64,000 nt of DNA from assembly GCA_019638115.1 (NCBI GenBank), contig JAHBUK010000003.1:372001-436000 (forward strand). Reading direction: 5' to 3'. A program made the position numbers and the translations under genes. Of this stretch, positions 36,686 through 47,456 are shown one piece after another. The notes beneath the pieces were generated by a model, which was not told where the DNA came from, searched no databases, and saw only the letters and a program-made list of their open reading frames with translations. How positions within the stretch are numbered: the stretch's first letter is position 1; each line of letters opens with the position of its first letter. Source of the DNA: Flavobacteriales bacterium (GTDB lineage: Bacteria; Bacteroidota; Bacteroidia; Flavobacteriales_F; PHOS-HE28).

Positions 36686-37924
36686 ATGAGCACTGTGAAC
36701 CTCATCGAATCCTTCGGGGAATTCAAGGACCTGAAGAACATTGACCGTGTGACCATGATGGGCATCCTGGAGGATGTCTTCCGCGGTGTTGTGAAACGCC
36801 GTTTCGGGGACGAAGCCAACGTGGACATCATCATCAACCCCGACAAGGGTGACCTGGAGATCTGGCTCAACCGCGTGATCGTGGAGGACGGCATGAGCGA
36901 GGACGACAACCTGGAGATCGAGCTGGCCGAGGCCCGCAAGATCGAGCCCGACTTCGAGGTGGGCGAGGAGGTGAGCCAGGAGGTGAAGATCGCCGACTTC
37001 GGCCGCCGCAACATCCTCTCCCTGAAACAGAACCTCCAGAGCCGCATCATGGAGCTGGAGAAGGACCACCTCTACAAGAAGTACGCGGACCGCGTGGGCG
37101 AGATCATCACCGGTGAGGTGTACCAGATCTGGAAGCGCGAGACCCTGGTGCTGGACGATGAGGGCAACGAACTGATCCTGCCCAAGGACCAGCAGATCAA
37201 GACCGACTTCTTCAAGAAGGGCGACAGTGTGCGCGCCGTGGTGTGGAAGGTGGACATGTACAACAACTCGCCCAAGGTGATCCTGAGCCGCACGGCCCCG
37301 GAGTTCCTGGCCAAACTGTTCGAGCAGGAAGTGCCCGAGGTGGCCGATGGCCTCATCACCATCAAGCGCATCGTGCGCGAGCCCGGTGAGCGCGCCAAGG
37401 TGGCGGTGGAGAGCTACGATGACCGCATCGATCCGGTGGGCGCATGCGTGGGCATGAAGGGCAGCCGCATCCATGGCATCGTGCGCGAGCTGCGCAACGA
37501 GAACATCGACGTGATCAACTTCACCAGCAACGAGCAACTGCTCATCCAGCGCGCCCTCAGCCCCGCCAAGGTGGGCGAGATCAAGTTGGACCAGGAGCAC
37601 AAGCGTGCCGAGGTGTACATGAAGCCCGATCAGGTGGCGCTCGCCATCGGCAAGGGTGGGCACAACATCAAGCTGGCCGGCCGCCTGTCCGGTTTCGACA
37701 TCGATGTGTACCGCGAGACCGACGAGGTGACCGATGACGTGAGCTTGGACGAGTTCAGCGACGAGATCGATCAGTGGATCATCGACGAGTTCAAGAAGAT
37801 CGGGTTCGATACCGCGCGCAGCGTGCTGGATGTACCGGCCGAAGACCTGGTGAAGCGCACCGATCTGGAAGAAGAGACCATCAACGAAGTGCTGCGCGTG
37901 CTCCGCGCTGAACTGGAAGGATAA
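36686..37924 (+). CDS. nusA: Transcription termination/antitermination factor NusA
   Basis: A 412-residue protein. The N-terminal RNA-polymerase-binding domain (residues 1-130), an S1 domain (about 135-205) and two KH domains (about 230-350, with VGACVGMKGSRIHGIVREL and IGKGGHNIKLAGRL) are in order. A short acidic helical tail (residues 360-412) replaces the two acidic repeats of the E. coli protein, as is usual in this phylum. NusA promotes pausing and hairpin-dependent termination. A terminator-like hairpin in its own leader suggests autoregulation. Confidence 0.95.
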   Translation: MSTVNLIESFGEFKDLKNIDRVTMMGILEDVFRGVVKRRFGDEANVDIIINPDKGDLEIWLNRVIVEDGMSEDDNLEIELAEARKIEPDFEVGEEVSQEVKIADFGRRNILSLKQNLQSRIMELEKDHLYKKYADRVGEIITGEVYQIWKRETLVLDDEGNELILPKDQQIKTDFFKKGDSVRAVVWKVDMYNNSPKVILSRTAPEFLAKLFEQEVPEVADGLITIKRIVREPGERAKVAVESYDDRIDPVGACVGMKGSRIHGIVRELRNENIDVINFTSNEQLLIQRALSPAKVGEIKLDQEHKRAEVYMKPDQVALAIGKGGHNIKLAGRLSGFDIDVYRETDEVTDDVSLDEFSDEIDQWIIDEFKKIGFDTARSVLDVPAEDLVKRTDLEEETINEVLRVLRAELEG

Positions 37925-37986
37925 GCAGAGCGCCTGCACCATGGGGTGGGGCGACGAAAGGGACGAACGAACATTGAAGGCAGCGC

Positions 37987-40767
37987 ATGAGCGAAGCGAC
38001 GGATAAGGGCATACGACTGAGCAAAGTGGCCAGGGAATTCAACCTGGCCGTGAGTACCGTGGCCGAATTCCTGGAAAAGAAGGGCCACAAGGTGGAGACC
38101 AACCCCAACACCAAGATCGATGGGGCGCTCTACGACCTGCTGATGGCCGAGTTCGGGAAGGACAAGGAGATCAAGCAGGCCAGTCGTGCCGTGGTGGAGC
38201 AGCGCCAGGAGCGTGAGACCATCACCCTGGCAGGTGGTCAGCCCAAGCCCGAGGCCAAGCCGAAGGAGGAGCCTGAGGTGCCTGCGCCGAGCGCGGTAGC
38301 CGAAACTCCTGTACCCGTGCGTACGCCACAGCCTGCGCCGGAAGCTCCGGCCGAGCCCGAGGTGATCAAGGCCAAGGCCGAGAAGCCTGCCGTGAAAGTG
38401 GTGCGCAGCATTGACCTGGATGCGCCGCTGAAGAAAAAAGCAGCCGCAGCGCCCGAGCCCAAAGCCGAAGCGCCCGCCGCTCCGGAAACGCCCGCAGTGG
38501 AGCCCGAGCCGGTGGCCCAAGCACCTGCCGCCACGGAAGAACCCGCTGCGCCCGAGGTGCCCGAAGTGCCTGCAGCACCTGCAGCACCCGCAACTTCCGC
38601 CGCGCCGGAAACTACGGCCGCACCCGCTGCTCCCGCCACGCCCGCCGAGCCGGAGACCATCCGTGTGAACGTGCAGAAGCTCGCTGGTCTGAAGACCCTG
38701 GGCAAGATCGAACTGCCGGTGGAGCGCCAGCGCAAACCGGCCGAACGCCCGGACAACGAGCGAGGCCGCCGCAAGCGCATCGTGAAGCCCGGTCCGGTGA
38801 ACGTGGACCGTGCCGTGCAGCAGGAGCAACGCAATGCGCCCGCAGGCCGCCCCGGCGAACTGGACGAGAACGCCGTGAAGCGCAAGGTGAGCGAGACGCT
38901 CGCTCGCCTTACCGGCACCGGCAAGAGCAAGGGCTCCAAACTGCGTCGCGACAAACGCGATCAGCGCTACCAGCGCTTCGAGGAAGAGCAGGCCGCACGC
39001 GAACTGGCCGGCAAGACCATCAAGGTCACCGAGTTCGTTACCGCCAGCGAATTGGCGTCCATGGTGGGCGTTAATGTCACCGACATCATCAAGGCCTGTT
39101 TCAGCCTGGGTATGATGGTGAGCATCAACCAGCGCCTCGATGCGGAGACCCTTGCGGTCATTGCGGAGGAGTACGGCTTCAAGGTGGAGTTCGTAGGTGC
39201 CGATGTGCAGGAGAACATTTCCGAGGAAGCCGACGATCCCGCACGCGTTGCGCCGCGTTCGCCCATCGTTACCGTGATGGGCCACGTGGACCACGGTAAG
39301 ACCTCGCTGCTCGACTATGTGCGCAAGGCCAACGTCATCGCCGGTGAGGCCGGTGGCATCACCCAGCACATCGGTGCGTACAGCGTGATGCTGGAGAACG
39401 GCAAACGCATCACCTTCCTCGATACTCCGGGTCACGAGGCCTTCACCGCCATGCGTGCACGGGGTGCGCAGGTCACCGACATCGCCATCATCGTGATCGC
39501 GGCGGACGACAGCGTGATGCCACAGACCCGCGAGGCCATCAATCACGCGCAAGCCGCTGGTGTGCCCATGGTCTTCGCCTTCAATAAGATGGACAAGGAG
39601 GGCGCCAACGCGGAAAAGATCCGCGAGGAGCTCAGCCAGATGAACATCCTGGTGGAGGAGTGGGGTGGCAAGTTCCAGACCCAGGAGATCAGTGCCAAGA
39701 AGGGCACCAACGTGGACCAGCTGCTGGAGAAAGTGCTCCTGGAGGCGGAGATCCTCGACCTGAAGGCCGACCCCGGCAAACGGGCGCACGGTGTCATCAT
39801 CGAAAGCTCGTTGGAACAGGGCCGCGGTTATGTGAGCACCCTGTTGGTGGACTCCGGTACCCTGCGCAAAGGCGATGTGATCCTGGCCGGTCAGTACAGC
39901 GGCCGTGTCCGCAACATGTTCAACGAACGGGGCCAGCAGGTCGCCGAGGCAGGGCCTTCAACGCCCGTCTCCATCCTGGGCCTCGATGGTGCTCCCAACG
40001 CCGGCGACCAGTTCCTGGTGTTCGAGGACGAACGCGAAGCGCGCCAGATCGCCACGCGTCGCCAGCAGTTGCAGCGCGAACAAGGCATCCGTACCCACAA
40101 GCACATCACGCTGGACGAGATCGGACGACGCCTGGCCATCGGCGACTTCAAGGAGCTCAACATCATTGTGAAGGGCGACGTGGACGGTTCCGTGGAAGCA
40201 CTCACCGACTCCTTGCTGAAGCTCACCACCGAGTCCATCAAGGTGAACGTGATCCACAAGGCCGTAGGTCCCATCGCGGAAAGCGACATCCTGCTCGCCA
40301 GCGCATCGGACGCCATCGTCATCGGTTTCCAGGTACGCCCCACGCCCGGTGCGCGCAAACTGGCCGAGACCGAAGAGATCGACATCCGCCTCTACTCCAT
40401 CATCTACGACGCGATCGAGGAGATCAAGCAGGCCATGGAAGGCATGCTGGCGCCCAAGGAGGTGGAGAAGATCACCGGTACCGCCGAGGTGCGCGAGGTC
40501 TTCAAGATCAGCAAGGTGGGTACCGTGGCCGGTTGCTACGTGCTGGATGGCAAGATCGAGCGCAAGAACAAGGTGCGCCTCATCCGCGACGGTATCGTGG
40601 TGTACACCGGCGACCTCGATGCTCTGAAACGTTTCAAGGACGAAGTGAAGGAGGTGACACACGGATACGAGTGCGGTCTCTCCATCAAGAACTTCAACGA
40701 CATCAAGGTCGGCGACAACGTCGAGGCCTTCGAGATGACCGAAGTGAAGCGCACCTTGGGCGATTGA
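37987..40767 (+). CDS. infB: Translation initiation factor IF-2
   Basis: A 926-residue GTPase that brings initiator tRNA to the 30S subunit. An N-terminal IF2-N helix bundle ([22 protein letters not shown]) is followed by a long Ala/Pro/Glu-rich linker (residues about 80-230). The G domain starts near residue 430 with [11 protein letters not shown] (G1), [10 protein letters not shown] (G2), DTPGHEAF (G3), NKMDK (G4) and SAKKG (G5). Domains II to IV follow. A 62-bp gap separates it from nusA and a terminator follows it. Confidence 0.96.
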   Translation: MSEATDKGIRLSKVAREFNLAVSTVAEFLEKKGHKVETNPNTKIDGALYDLLMAEFGKDKEIKQASRAVVEQRQERETITLAGGQPKPEAKPKEEPEVPAPSAVAETPVPVRTPQPAPEAPAEPEVIKAKAEKPAVKVVRSIDLDAPLKKKAAAAPEPKAEAPAAPETPAVEPEPVAQAPAATEEPAAPEVPEVPAAPAAPATSAAPETTAAPAAPATPAEPETIRVNVQKLAGLKTLGKIELPVERQRKPAERPDNERGRRKRIVKPGPVNVDRAVQQEQRNAPAGRPGELDENAVKRKVSETLARLTGTGKSKGSKLRRDKRDQRYQRFEEEQAARELAGKTIKVTEFVTASELASMVGVNVTDIIKACFSLGMMVSINQRLDAETLAVIAEEYGFKVEFVGADVQENISEEADDPARVAPRSPIVTVMGHVDHGKTSLLDYVRKANVIAGEAGGITQHIGAYSVMLENGKRITFLDTPGHEAFTAMRARGAQVTDIAIIVIAADDSVMPQTREAINHAQAAGVPMVFAFNKMDKEGANAEKIREELSQMNILVEEWGGKFQTQEISAKKGTNVDQLLEKVLLEAEILDLKADPGKRAHGVIIESSLEQGRGYVSTLLVDSGTLRKGDVILAGQYSGRVRNMFNERGQQVAEAGPSTPVSILGLDGAPNAGDQFLVFEDEREARQIATRRQQLQREQGIRTHKHITLDEIGRRLAIGDFKELNIIVKGDVDGSVEALTDSLLKLTTESIKVNVIHKAVGPIAESDILLASASDAIVIGFQVRPTPGARKLAETEEIDIRLYSIIYDAIEEIKQAMEGMLAPKEVEKITGTAEVREVFKISKVGTVAGCYVLDGKIERKNKVRLIRDGIVVYTGDLDALKRFKDEVKEVTHGYECGLSIKNFNDIKVGDNVEAFEMTEVKRTLGD

Positions 40768-40793
40768 TCCAAGTTGTGAACGCTATTCATCAG

Positions 40794-40820
40794 AAGGCCG
40801 GGAGCGATCCCGGCCTTTTG
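40794..40820. terminator. Terminator after infB
   Basis: A 10-bp stem AAGGCCGGGA / TCCCGGCCTT with a GCGA loop is followed by TTTTGCTTTT. It serves infB; the A-rich left flank is weak for the opposite strand. Confidence 0.85.
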
Positions 40821-40826
40821 CTTTTC

Positions 40827-41267
40827 TCATCCATCGGCCCGCTTCACCAAAGTCTCACCGGTGTCGTTCTTCCGCGTCATCTGCGCGATCAATTCGCGAT
40901 GCACGAAGAACAGGAAAGCACTGTGTGTTGCGAGCAGCAGTAGGGGAATGAGCGCGGTTGCTGACCTCGTTACATCCACGGGAACAAGCAGGGCGATCAG
41001 CAGGAAGAGCAGCGCGGCAGGATGATGGAGCACATAGTGCAGCCGACCATGGTGCACATACACTTGTGTGCGTGATACGAGCAGGTAGGGATGGTACAGG
41101 ATGAACTGCGCCCAGTGCGGGCCGAAGTTCCGTTGCGATGTTGTGCCTTCGCGAAGTTGCTGGCCGCGTGCCATGATCACCTCTTGTGCACGCTCCAGCA
41201 CGGCCTCATCCGCGCCTTGCAGCGCAACCGAGAAATGCGACCTGACGAGCAGGGGCCACCAATGCAT
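40827..41267 (-). CDS. Membrane-associated hypothetical protein
   Basis: A 146-residue protein. The N-terminal 75 residues are polar; two adjacent hydrophobic helices follow (AALLFLLIALLVPV and LIPLLLLATHSAFLFFV), then a short polar tail. No family is recognised. It is convergent with infB and 21 bp downstream of the next minus-strand gene, so the two may be co-transcribed. Confidence 0.6.
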   Translation of the reverse strand: MHWWPLLVRSHFSVALQGADEAVLERAQEVIMARGQQLREGTTSQRNFGPHWAQFILYHPYLLVSRTQVYVHHGRLHYVLHHPAALLFLLIALLVPVDVTRSATALIPLLLLATHSAFLFFVHRELIAQMTRKNDTGETLVKRADG

Positions 41268-41288
41268 GCTGCAGGCAGCAAGGCACGG

Positions 41289-42164
41289 TCAGCGTGCGCG
41301 CATCACGTTCACCAGGTCCTCGGCAATGATGCCTTCCTTCTTGCCCATGATGGCCTGGTCGTCGCGCAGGTACATCAGCTCGCCGGTGCCGGCGTTGAAG
41401 AAGCGCTTGAAGCAATGCTTGTTGCGATGGTCGCCGATGGTGATCACCACGTCGCTCACCACCGCACCGCGGTTCTGCTCCTCCACGGCGGCCAGCACCT
41501 TGCTGCGGCCCACCACCTGTACGGGGGCGGTGTACTGCTCCTTCACCTTGGCCGCATCGGCCAGGCTTTTGTCCAAGTCCTCCTGGGCCAGCATCAGCTC
41601 CGCATCACGGATCAGGCGCCCGCGTGATGCATAGATGCGGTCGGCCGTGGCCTTGTCGGTGATCTTGCCGCTCTCCACCAGCTTCAGGTAGTCCTGCAGG
41701 TGTTTCACATAAGCGGCCACCATGGCGGTGCCGGTCTCGAAGCTCTTGGGGTCGATCAGCAGGAAGGCCAGGTCGCGCTCGGCAGGGATGCCGGTGAAGG
41801 CGTTGTCCGACACTTGCAAGGTCTCGCCCTTCTTGGCTTTCCAGCCTTGCACCACGGCCATGAAGGTGCCCTCGAACTTCACGGGATCGGTGCGGCGCAC
41901 TTTCATCAGGTAGGTCTTTTCGGGGCTTACCGGCTGCATGCCCAGATCGGCCACGGTAATGAACTCGAAGGCCGCGTTGAACTTCCAGTGGCTCTTCACG
42001 GCCTCCATCACGGCGCGGTCGTAGGGCGTATTCCCGCCATCGAGCACCACGTGCAGGGTGCTTGCTTTGGCAGCCTTGGCAGCAGCGCCATCGAATGTGC
42101 CGTATTGGGCGTTCGTATTGAGGAGCAGGAGGGATGAAGCGAGTACGGTGAGAAGGTGGCGCAT
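41289..42164 (-). CDS. Secreted hypothetical protein
   Basis: A 291-residue protein. ATG 42164 gives a classical signal peptide (MRHLLTVLASSLLLLNTNAQ). The mature part has an alternating strand/helix pattern (LHVVLDGGNTPYDRAVMEAV, then FEFITVADLGM and a long helical stretch) and no cysteine pairs of note. It looks like a Bacteroidota periplasmic protein of unknown function. An upstream in-frame start would precede the signal peptide by 31 poorly protein-like residues. Confidence 0.75.
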   Translation of the reverse strand: MRHLLTVLASSLLLLNTNAQYGTFDGAAAKAAKASTLHVVLDGGNTPYDRAVMEAVKSHWKFNAAFEFITVADLGMQPVSPEKTYLMKVRRTDPVKFEGTFMAVVQGWKAKKGETLQVSDNAFTGIPAERDLAFLLIDPKSFETGTAMVAAYVKHLQDYLKLVESGKITDKATADRIYASRGRLIRDAELMLAQEDLDKSLADAAKVKEQYTAPVQVVGRSKVLAAVEEQNRGAVVSDVVITIGDHRNKHCFKRFFNAGTGELMYLRDDQAIMGKKEGIIAEDLVNVMRAR

Positions 42165-42283
42165 CGGGGGTCGAAGGGGTTGTCTGTTTCTGGAACGTAA
42201 GTCCGGTGTGCGGCGGAACCTGTTGGGGATCCATCCACCACACCGGATGCAGGCCAAGTGCCCGGCGAAATTAGTGCCACCCT

Positions 42284-42679
42284 ATGCCCACCTTTGGCCC
42301 AGTTGCTAACAGGGTGAACAACACAGTGTCGAAACCGGAGGATGATGGCCTGCAACGCTGGCTGGACCGGAGCGAAGTGCTGCGCGATACCGTGGCGCAA
42401 CTCCGCAAGGACCTGGCATTGCCGGAGGAGGATCTGCCGGTGCCGCCCGTGGGGGAGGAAGCCTTCGAGACCCTGCGCGCTGCCGTCCTTCCCGTGCTGG
42501 AACGCTTGCTGCGCAAGGGCATGAGCGCCCTGCAGGTGGCGCTGTACCGCGTGGATATCCCGGAGGCCCACATGCGGCGCACCATGCAGCTTGGTGGGCT
42601 GTATGCCCTGGCCGGCGAGTGTGTGCTGAGGGCCTTGCAGAAGGTGCTTACACGCATGCGTTTCGCCGGTCGTTTTTGA
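42284..42679 (+). CDS. Small helical hypothetical protein
   Basis: Up to 131 residues, mostly helical and charged (WLDRSEVLRDTVAQLRKDL, LLRKGMSALQVALYRVDIPEAHMRR), without signal peptide or membrane helix. CACCTTTG, a -7-like box, lies at 42289-42296, inside the first codons, so the true start may be GTG 42314 or GTG 42329. No family is named. It is 101 bp upstream of sucA and could be co-transcribed. Confidence 0.6.
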   Translation: MPTFGPVANRVNNTVSKPEDDGLQRWLDRSEVLRDTVAQLRKDLALPEEDLPVPPVGEEAFETLRAAVLPVLERLLRKGMSALQVALYRVDIPEAHMRRTMQLGGLYALAGECVLRALQKVLTRMRFAGRF

Positions 42680-42746
42680 ATGAACGATAGTGGGAACACC
42701 CACGGCCTTTGAGGCGTATGAAGGGCCGCCCGCAAAGCGGAAAACC

Positions 42747-42754
42747 TACCTTTG
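42747..42754 (+). promoter_or_regulatory. Promoter -7 box of sucA
   Basis: TACCTTTG is a perfect TAnnTTTG match, 26 bp before the ATG at 42781. Confidence 0.6.
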
Positions 42755-42780
42755 CACCAGGATCCGAACAGGACCCCACC

Positions 42781-45585
42781 ATGGACAAACACTCCTACCT
42801 GAGCAACGGCGACACGTCAGCGCTCGACGCCATCTACCAGCAATACCTCAGCGACCCCGCCTCCGTCGATGCCGGATGGGCGCGCTTCTTCGAAGGTTTC
42901 GAGCTGGCACGTACCGAGTTCAACGCATTGCCCGGCGTGAAACACGCCGTTGGTGGTGGGGACAGCGAACACCTCCGCAAGGAGTTCAAGGTGCTCGACC
43001 TGATCGTGGGCTACCGTGCCCGCGGCCACTTCTTCACACACACCAATCCGGTGCGCGAGCGGCGCAAGTACGAGCCCACCCTCGCCGTGGAGAACTTCGG
43101 CCTTTCCACCGCAGACCTGGACACCGTGTTCGAGGCAGGCAACGAGATCGGCATCGGTGCCGCCAAGCTGCGCGACATCATCGCCATGTTGGAGCAGACC
43201 TACTGCAACAACATCGGCGTGGAATTCCGCCACATCCGCCAGCCCGAAAAGGCCAAGTGGCTCGAACAGCGCATGGAGAAGGTGCGCAACACGCCCGAGT
43301 TCTCACTGGAAGAGAAGAAGGAGTTCCTCTTCAAGCTCAACCAGGCCGTGGTCTTCGAGAAGTTCCTCGGCAAGAAGTTCATCGGCCAGAAGCGCTTCAG
43401 CATTGAAGGTGTGGAATGCCTGATCCCCGCGCTGGATTGGATCATTGAGCACGGCGCCAAGGCCCACGATGTGAAGGACGTGGTGATCGGCATGGCGCAC
43501 CGCGGTCGCCTCAACGTGCTGGCCAACACGCTGAACAAGACCTACGAGAGCATCTTCACCGAGTTCGAAGGCAAGGACTACGAGGATGCCCTGGTGGAAG
43601 GCGACGTGAAGTACCACATGGGCTACAACAGCCGTGTGAAGACCGAGAGCGGCAAGGAGGTGACCCTCACCCTGAGCCCCAACCCCAGCCACCTGGAGAG
43701 CGTGGGACCCGTGGTGCAGGGCATGGCACGCGCCATCATCGAGCGTCACCATGGCTTCGACTTCCGCAAGGCCGTGCCAGTGATCATACACGGCGATGCC
43801 GCCATCGCAGGCCAGGGTGTGGTGTACGAACTGGTGCAGATGGCGGGCCTGAAGGCCTACACCACCGGCGGCACCGTGCACATCGTCACCAACAACCAGG
43901 TGGGCTTCACCACCAACTACATCGACGGGCGCACCAGCATCTACTGCACCGATGTGGGCAAGGTGACGCAGTGCCCCATCTTCCACGTGAACGCCGATGA
44001 TGTGGAGGCCGTGGCCTACGTGATGCAACTCGCGCTGGACTACCGCCAGGAGTTCGGCACCGACGTGTTCATCGACCTGCTGGGCTACCGCCGCCACGGA
44101 CACAACGAGGGCGACGAGCCCAAGTTCACGCAACCCGTGCTGTACAAGGCGATCTCCAAACATCCCGATCCCCGCGAGATCTACAAGGAGAAGCTGCTCG
44201 CCAGCGGAACCATCGAGGCCGGCTTGGCCAAGGAGATGGAGCAGCAGTACCAGGACATGCTGCAGGCGCGTCTGGACGAGGCCAAGCAGATCGAGAAGAG
44301 CAAGATCACACCCTTCCTCGCACACCGCTGGGTGGGCTTCGAGCGGCCGGACATCAGCGCTTTCGATGAAAGCCCCGCCACCGGTGTGGCCAAGAAGACC
44401 CTGAAGGCGATCGGTGCCAAGCTCACCGAGATACCGGAAGGCAAGAAGTTCTTCAGCAAGCTGGAGCGCATCCTGCAGGACCGCGCCCGCATGATGGAGG
44501 AGGAGAAGCTGGATTGGGGCATGGCCGAGCTGCTCGCTTTCGGCAGTGTGGCCATGGACGGCAAGCCCATGCGCCTCACCGGGCAGGACGTGGAACGCGG
44601 CACCTTCAGCCACCGCCACGCCGTGGTGAAAGTGGAGGACAGCGAGGAGGAATACATGCACCTGGCGCACCTCTCCAAGGACCAGGGCCTGGTGGAGATC
44701 TACAACAGCCTGCTGAGCGAATACGCCGTTATGGGCTTCGAGTACGGCTACGCGTTCTATGAGCCGGAAGCCCTGCAGATCTGGGAGGCCCAGTTCGGCG
44801 ACTTCGTGAACGGGGCACAGATCATCCTTGACCAGTACCTCTGTGCTGCCGAGGAGAAATGGAACGCCATGAACGGCCTGGTGCTGCTGCTGCCCCACGG
44901 CTACGAAGGACAAGGTGCCGAGCACAGCAGTGCGCGCATGGAACGTTTCCTGAGCACCGCCGCCGATGGCAACATGCAACTGGTGAACTGCACCACACCG
45001 GCCAACTATTTCCACGTGCTGCGTCGCCAGTTGGCGCGCAACTTCCGCAGGCCGCTGGTGGTGTTCACGCCCAAGAGCCTGTTGCGCCACCCCAAGTGCG
45101 TGAGCAGCCTGGACGATCTGGCCAAGGGCCGTTTCCAGGAGGTGATCGACGATGCCAGCGCCGACCCCAAGAAGGTGACCACCGTGGTCCTCTGCCAGGG
45201 CAAGATCTATTACGAACTGCTGGAGAAGCAACAGGAGCTGGGTGCGGAGGACACCGCCATCGTGCGCGTGGAGCAACTGCATCCGCTGCCCGACAAGCAA
45301 CTCGCCGCCGTTCTTAAGAAGTACAGCAACTCCACCCGTACCCTGTGGGTGCAGGAGGAGCCCGCCAACATGGGTGCATGGATGTACATGCAGATGAACT
45401 TCACCGAACATCCTGTCCTCTCTGCGTACAAGCTGCAGCGCATCAGCCGCAAAGCCAGCGGTGCACCCGCCACGGGCAGCAGCGTGCGCTGGGCCATGCA
45501 GCAGAAGTCCATCATCGAAGAAGCGTTCACCGACCGGGTCGTAGGTAAGGACGGCAAAAGCACCAAGTCCAAGGCCCGCGCGTGA
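42781..45585 (+). CDS. sucA: 2-oxoglutarate dehydrogenase E1 component
   Basis: A 934-residue thiamine-diphosphate enzyme of the TCA cycle that decarboxylates 2-oxoglutarate and passes the succinyl group to the E2 lipoyl arm. The N-terminal E1 helix (YLSNGDTSALDAIYQQYL, GWARFFEGFE) is present. GMAHRGRLNVLAN, HGDAAIAGQGVVYE, NNQVGFTTN and YRRHGHNEGDEP mark the cofactor and substrate sites. The C-terminal transketolase-like domain ends with WVQEEPANMGAW. ATG 42781 follows the promoter box and starts the conserved sequence. sucB follows after 130 bp containing a repeat. Confidence 0.96.
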   Translation: MDKHSYLSNGDTSALDAIYQQYLSDPASVDAGWARFFEGFELARTEFNALPGVKHAVGGGDSEHLRKEFKVLDLIVGYRARGHFFTHTNPVRERRKYEPTLAVENFGLSTADLDTVFEAGNEIGIGAAKLRDIIAMLEQTYCNNIGVEFRHIRQPEKAKWLEQRMEKVRNTPEFSLEEKKEFLFKLNQAVVFEKFLGKKFIGQKRFSIEGVECLIPALDWIIEHGAKAHDVKDVVIGMAHRGRLNVLANTLNKTYESIFTEFEGKDYEDALVEGDVKYHMGYNSRVKTESGKEVTLTLSPNPSHLESVGPVVQGMARAIIERHHGFDFRKAVPVIIHGDAAIAGQGVVYELVQMAGLKAYTTGGTVHIVTNNQVGFTTNYIDGRTSIYCTDVGKVTQCPIFHVNADDVEAVAYVMQLALDYRQEFGTDVFIDLLGYRRHGHNEGDEPKFTQPVLYKAISKHPDPREIYKEKLLASGTIEAGLAKEMEQQYQDMLQARLDEAKQIEKSKITPFLAHRWVGFERPDISAFDESPATGVAKKTLKAIGAKLTEIPEGKKFFSKLERILQDRARMMEEEKLDWGMAELLAFGSVAMDGKPMRLTGQDVERGTFSHRHAVVKVEDSEEEYMHLAHLSKDQGLVEIYNSLLSEYAVMGFEYGYAFYEPEALQIWEAQFGDFVNGAQIILDQYLCAAEEKWNAMNGLVLLLPHGYEGQGAEHSSARMERFLSTAADGNMQLVNCTTPANYFHVLRRQLARNFRRPLVVFTPKSLLRHPKCVSSLDDLAKGRFQEVIDDASADPKKVTTVVLCQGKIYYELLEKQQELGAEDTAIVRVEQLHPLPDKQLAAVLKKYSNSTRTLWVQEEPANMGAWMYMQMNFTEHPVLSAYKLQRISRKASGAPATGSSVRWAMQQKSIIEEAFTDRVVGKDGKSTKSKARA

Positions 45586-45602
45586 AAAGCCGAGATCAAA
45601 TG

Positions 45603-45684
45603 CACAGTGAATGGTCATTCGTGACTGGTGAATGGAAGTCGGCGTTAGAGCCCATTCGCCATTGACCATTCACCATTCACTCAC
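45603..45684. repeat. Palindromic GAATGGTGAATGG-type element between sucA and sucB
   Basis: GTGAATGGTCATTCGTGACTG and GGTGAATGG on the left face CCATTCGCCATTGACCATTC and ACCATTCAC on the right, forming a long imperfect hairpin. It resembles the intergenic palindromes beside the tRNAs in style. Confidence 0.6.
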
Positions 45685-45715
45685 AACCATCAACCTCCAA
45701 CTGCCTCAACCTTCA

Positions 45716-46987
45716 ATGGCAACCATCGACATCAAAGTCCCCAGTCCCGGAGAGAGCATCAGCGAAGTGCGCATTGCGCAATGGCTCGTGAAGAACGGCG
45801 ACGTGGTGGAGAAGGACCAAGTGATCGCCGAGATCGACAGCGACAAGGCGACGCTTGAACTGAGTTCCGATGCCGAGGGCCGCATTGAACTGCTCGCCGA
45901 GGCCGATGTGCCGGTGAACGTGGGTGATGTGGTGGCGAAGGTGGATACCAGCGTGAAGGCCGAGAAAAAGGCTTCGGCTCCGGCCAGCGTGAAGGAGGAC
46001 GCTTCGACTCCGCTCAGCGTGAAGAAGGAGGACGCTTCGACTTCGCTCAGCGGGAAGAAGCCTGCGCCTGCCGCTGCTCCCGCTACCGCTGCATCCGCCA
46101 CTCCGGTGGCCAAGGCCGTGATGGCGGAGAAGGGTGTGGATGCCAGCAAGCTGAAGGGCAGTGGTCCCAACGGCCGCATCACCAAGAGCGATGTGGAAGC
46201 CTACATCGCCGGCGGTGTGGATGCTGGTGGCCTGCTGATGAACGGCTGGGGCGGAAGCCGCGACCAGAGCCGCAACAAGATGAGCACCCTGCGCAAGAAG
46301 GTGGCCGAGCGCTTGGTGAGCGTAAAGAACAACACTGCCATGCTCACCACCTTCAACGAGGTGGACATGAGCGCGGTGATGGCCCTGCGCGACAAGTACA
46401 AGGACAAGTTCAAGGAGCAGAAGGGCGTGAACCTGGGCTTCATGAGCTTCTTCACCAAGGCCTGCACCGAAGCGTTGCGCCTGTTCCCCGCAGTGAACGC
46501 GCAGATCGATGGTGAAGAGATGCTGATGCACGACTATGCCGACATCGGCATCGCCGTAAGCAGTCCCAAGGGCCTGATGGTGCCTGTGGTGCGCAACGCC
46601 GAGCGCATGAGCCTGGCGGAGATCGAGGCCAAGATCAAGGAGCTTGCGATCAAGGCGCGCGACGGCAAGCTGAGCATCGATGAGATGACCGGTGGCACCT
46701 TCACCATCACCAACGGCGGCGTGTTCGGCAGCATGCTCAGCACACCCATCATCAACCCGCCGCAGAGCGCAATTCTGGGTATGCACAACATCGTGGAGCG
46801 CCCAGTGGCCGTGAATGGACAGGTCGTGATCCGCCCCATCATGTACGTGGCCCTCAGCTACGATCACCGCATCATCGACGGCAAGGAGAGCGTGAGCTTC
46901 CTGTACAAGGTGAAGGAGATGATCGAGGATCCCACGAAGCTGGTGTTCGGAGGGAAGGATCCGGGGGAGGTGTTGTTGGGGCTTTAG
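45716..46987 (+). CDS. sucB: Dihydrolipoyllysine succinyltransferase (2-oxoglutarate dehydrogenase E2)
   Basis: A 423-residue core enzyme of the 2-oxoglutarate dehydrogenase complex. The N-terminal lipoyl domain (residues 1-78) has the modified Lys in [11 protein letters not shown]. The peripheral-subunit-binding domain (about 138-165) has [19 protein letters not shown]. The catalytic domain ends in [15 protein letters not shown] with the active His and Asp. The linker between lipoyl and binding domains contains three imperfect repeat units that encode [21 protein letters not shown] and [12 protein letters not shown] 45716 starts the lipoyl domain. Confidence 0.95.
   Translation: MATIDIKVPSPGESISEVRIAQWLVKNGDVVEKDQVIAEIDSDKATLELSSDAEGRIELLAEADVPVNVGDVVAKVDTSVKAEKKASAPASVKEDASTPLSVKKEDASTSLSGKKPAPAAAPATAASATPVAKAVMAEKGVDASKLKGSGPNGRITKSDVEAYIAGGVDAGGLLMNGWGGSRDQSRNKMSTLRKKVAERLVSVKNNTAMLTTFNEVDMSAVMALRDKYKDKFKEQKGVNLGFMSFFTKACTEALRLFPAVNAQIDGEEMLMHDYADIGIAVSSPKGLMVPVVRNAERMSLAEIEAKIKELAIKARDGKLSIDEMTGGTFTITNGGVFGSMLSTPIINPPQSAILGMHNIVERPVAVNGQVVIRPIMYVALSYDHRIIDGKESVSFLYKVKEMIEDPTKLVFGGKDPGEVLLGL
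45971..46060 (+). repeat. Three CTTCGACTCCGCTCAGC-type units in frame in sucB
   Basis: Unit positions are about 45972-45998, 46002-46030 and 46035-46060. The central CTTCGACTCCGCTCAGC (46002-46018) is exactly complementary to the core of the fdsB repeat. The units keep the frame and lie in the flexible interdomain linker. Confidence 0.75.
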
Positions 46988-47060
46988 TCCAACAGGCGCC
47001 CCGCCTGTTGACTGAAGGCACGACAACTGCCCGTATCAAACCGTAGTTGCACCCTGAGCG

Positions 47061-47456
47061 ATGGATGATCATGCTTCCTCGATTTATGGGTCTTTGCGGA
47101 CCTATCGTAACCAACGACTGCTCTATTGGGAACGACGCAGGCTTATCTTCTTGGGCCTCCTGTGCATTCCAACTGCACTGGTGTTGCTGTCATCGGAGAT
47201 CATTGGCGCGGCAGTGGCGGACAAGGGAGGCGGCCTGTTGATAGCATTGATCTACCTCCTTGTGGGTTTTGTGGGAGCGAATGCATGCTATTCAGTGGTG
47301 TACATTCCCGAGTTCCTGCTTATGGGCACCCAGTGGATAAAGCTTTGGGAGCGGGCGAGGGTATGGATATTCTTGGTGGGATGTATGGTCGGTATCGTGT
47401 TCGCATTCGGGTATTGCAAGGAGGTGATATGGCTGCTGGCTCGCAGCAGCGGTTGA
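47061..47456 (+). CDS. Three-helix membrane protein
   Basis: A 131-residue protein. The start is polar and basic (SLRTYRNQRLLYWERRR), followed by three hydrophobic segments (about 29-48, 58-80, 100-120). The first helix begins LIFLGLLCIPTALVLLS. No family is recognised and no partner gene is coupled to it. TAGTTGCA at 47042-47049 is a weak -7-like box. Confidence 0.6.
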   Translation: MDDHASSIYGSLRTYRNQRLLYWERRRLIFLGLLCIPTALVLLSSEIIGAAVADKGGGLLIALIYLLVGFVGANACYSVVYIPEFLLMGTQWIKLWERARVWIFLVGCMVGIVFAFGYCKEVIWLLARSSG

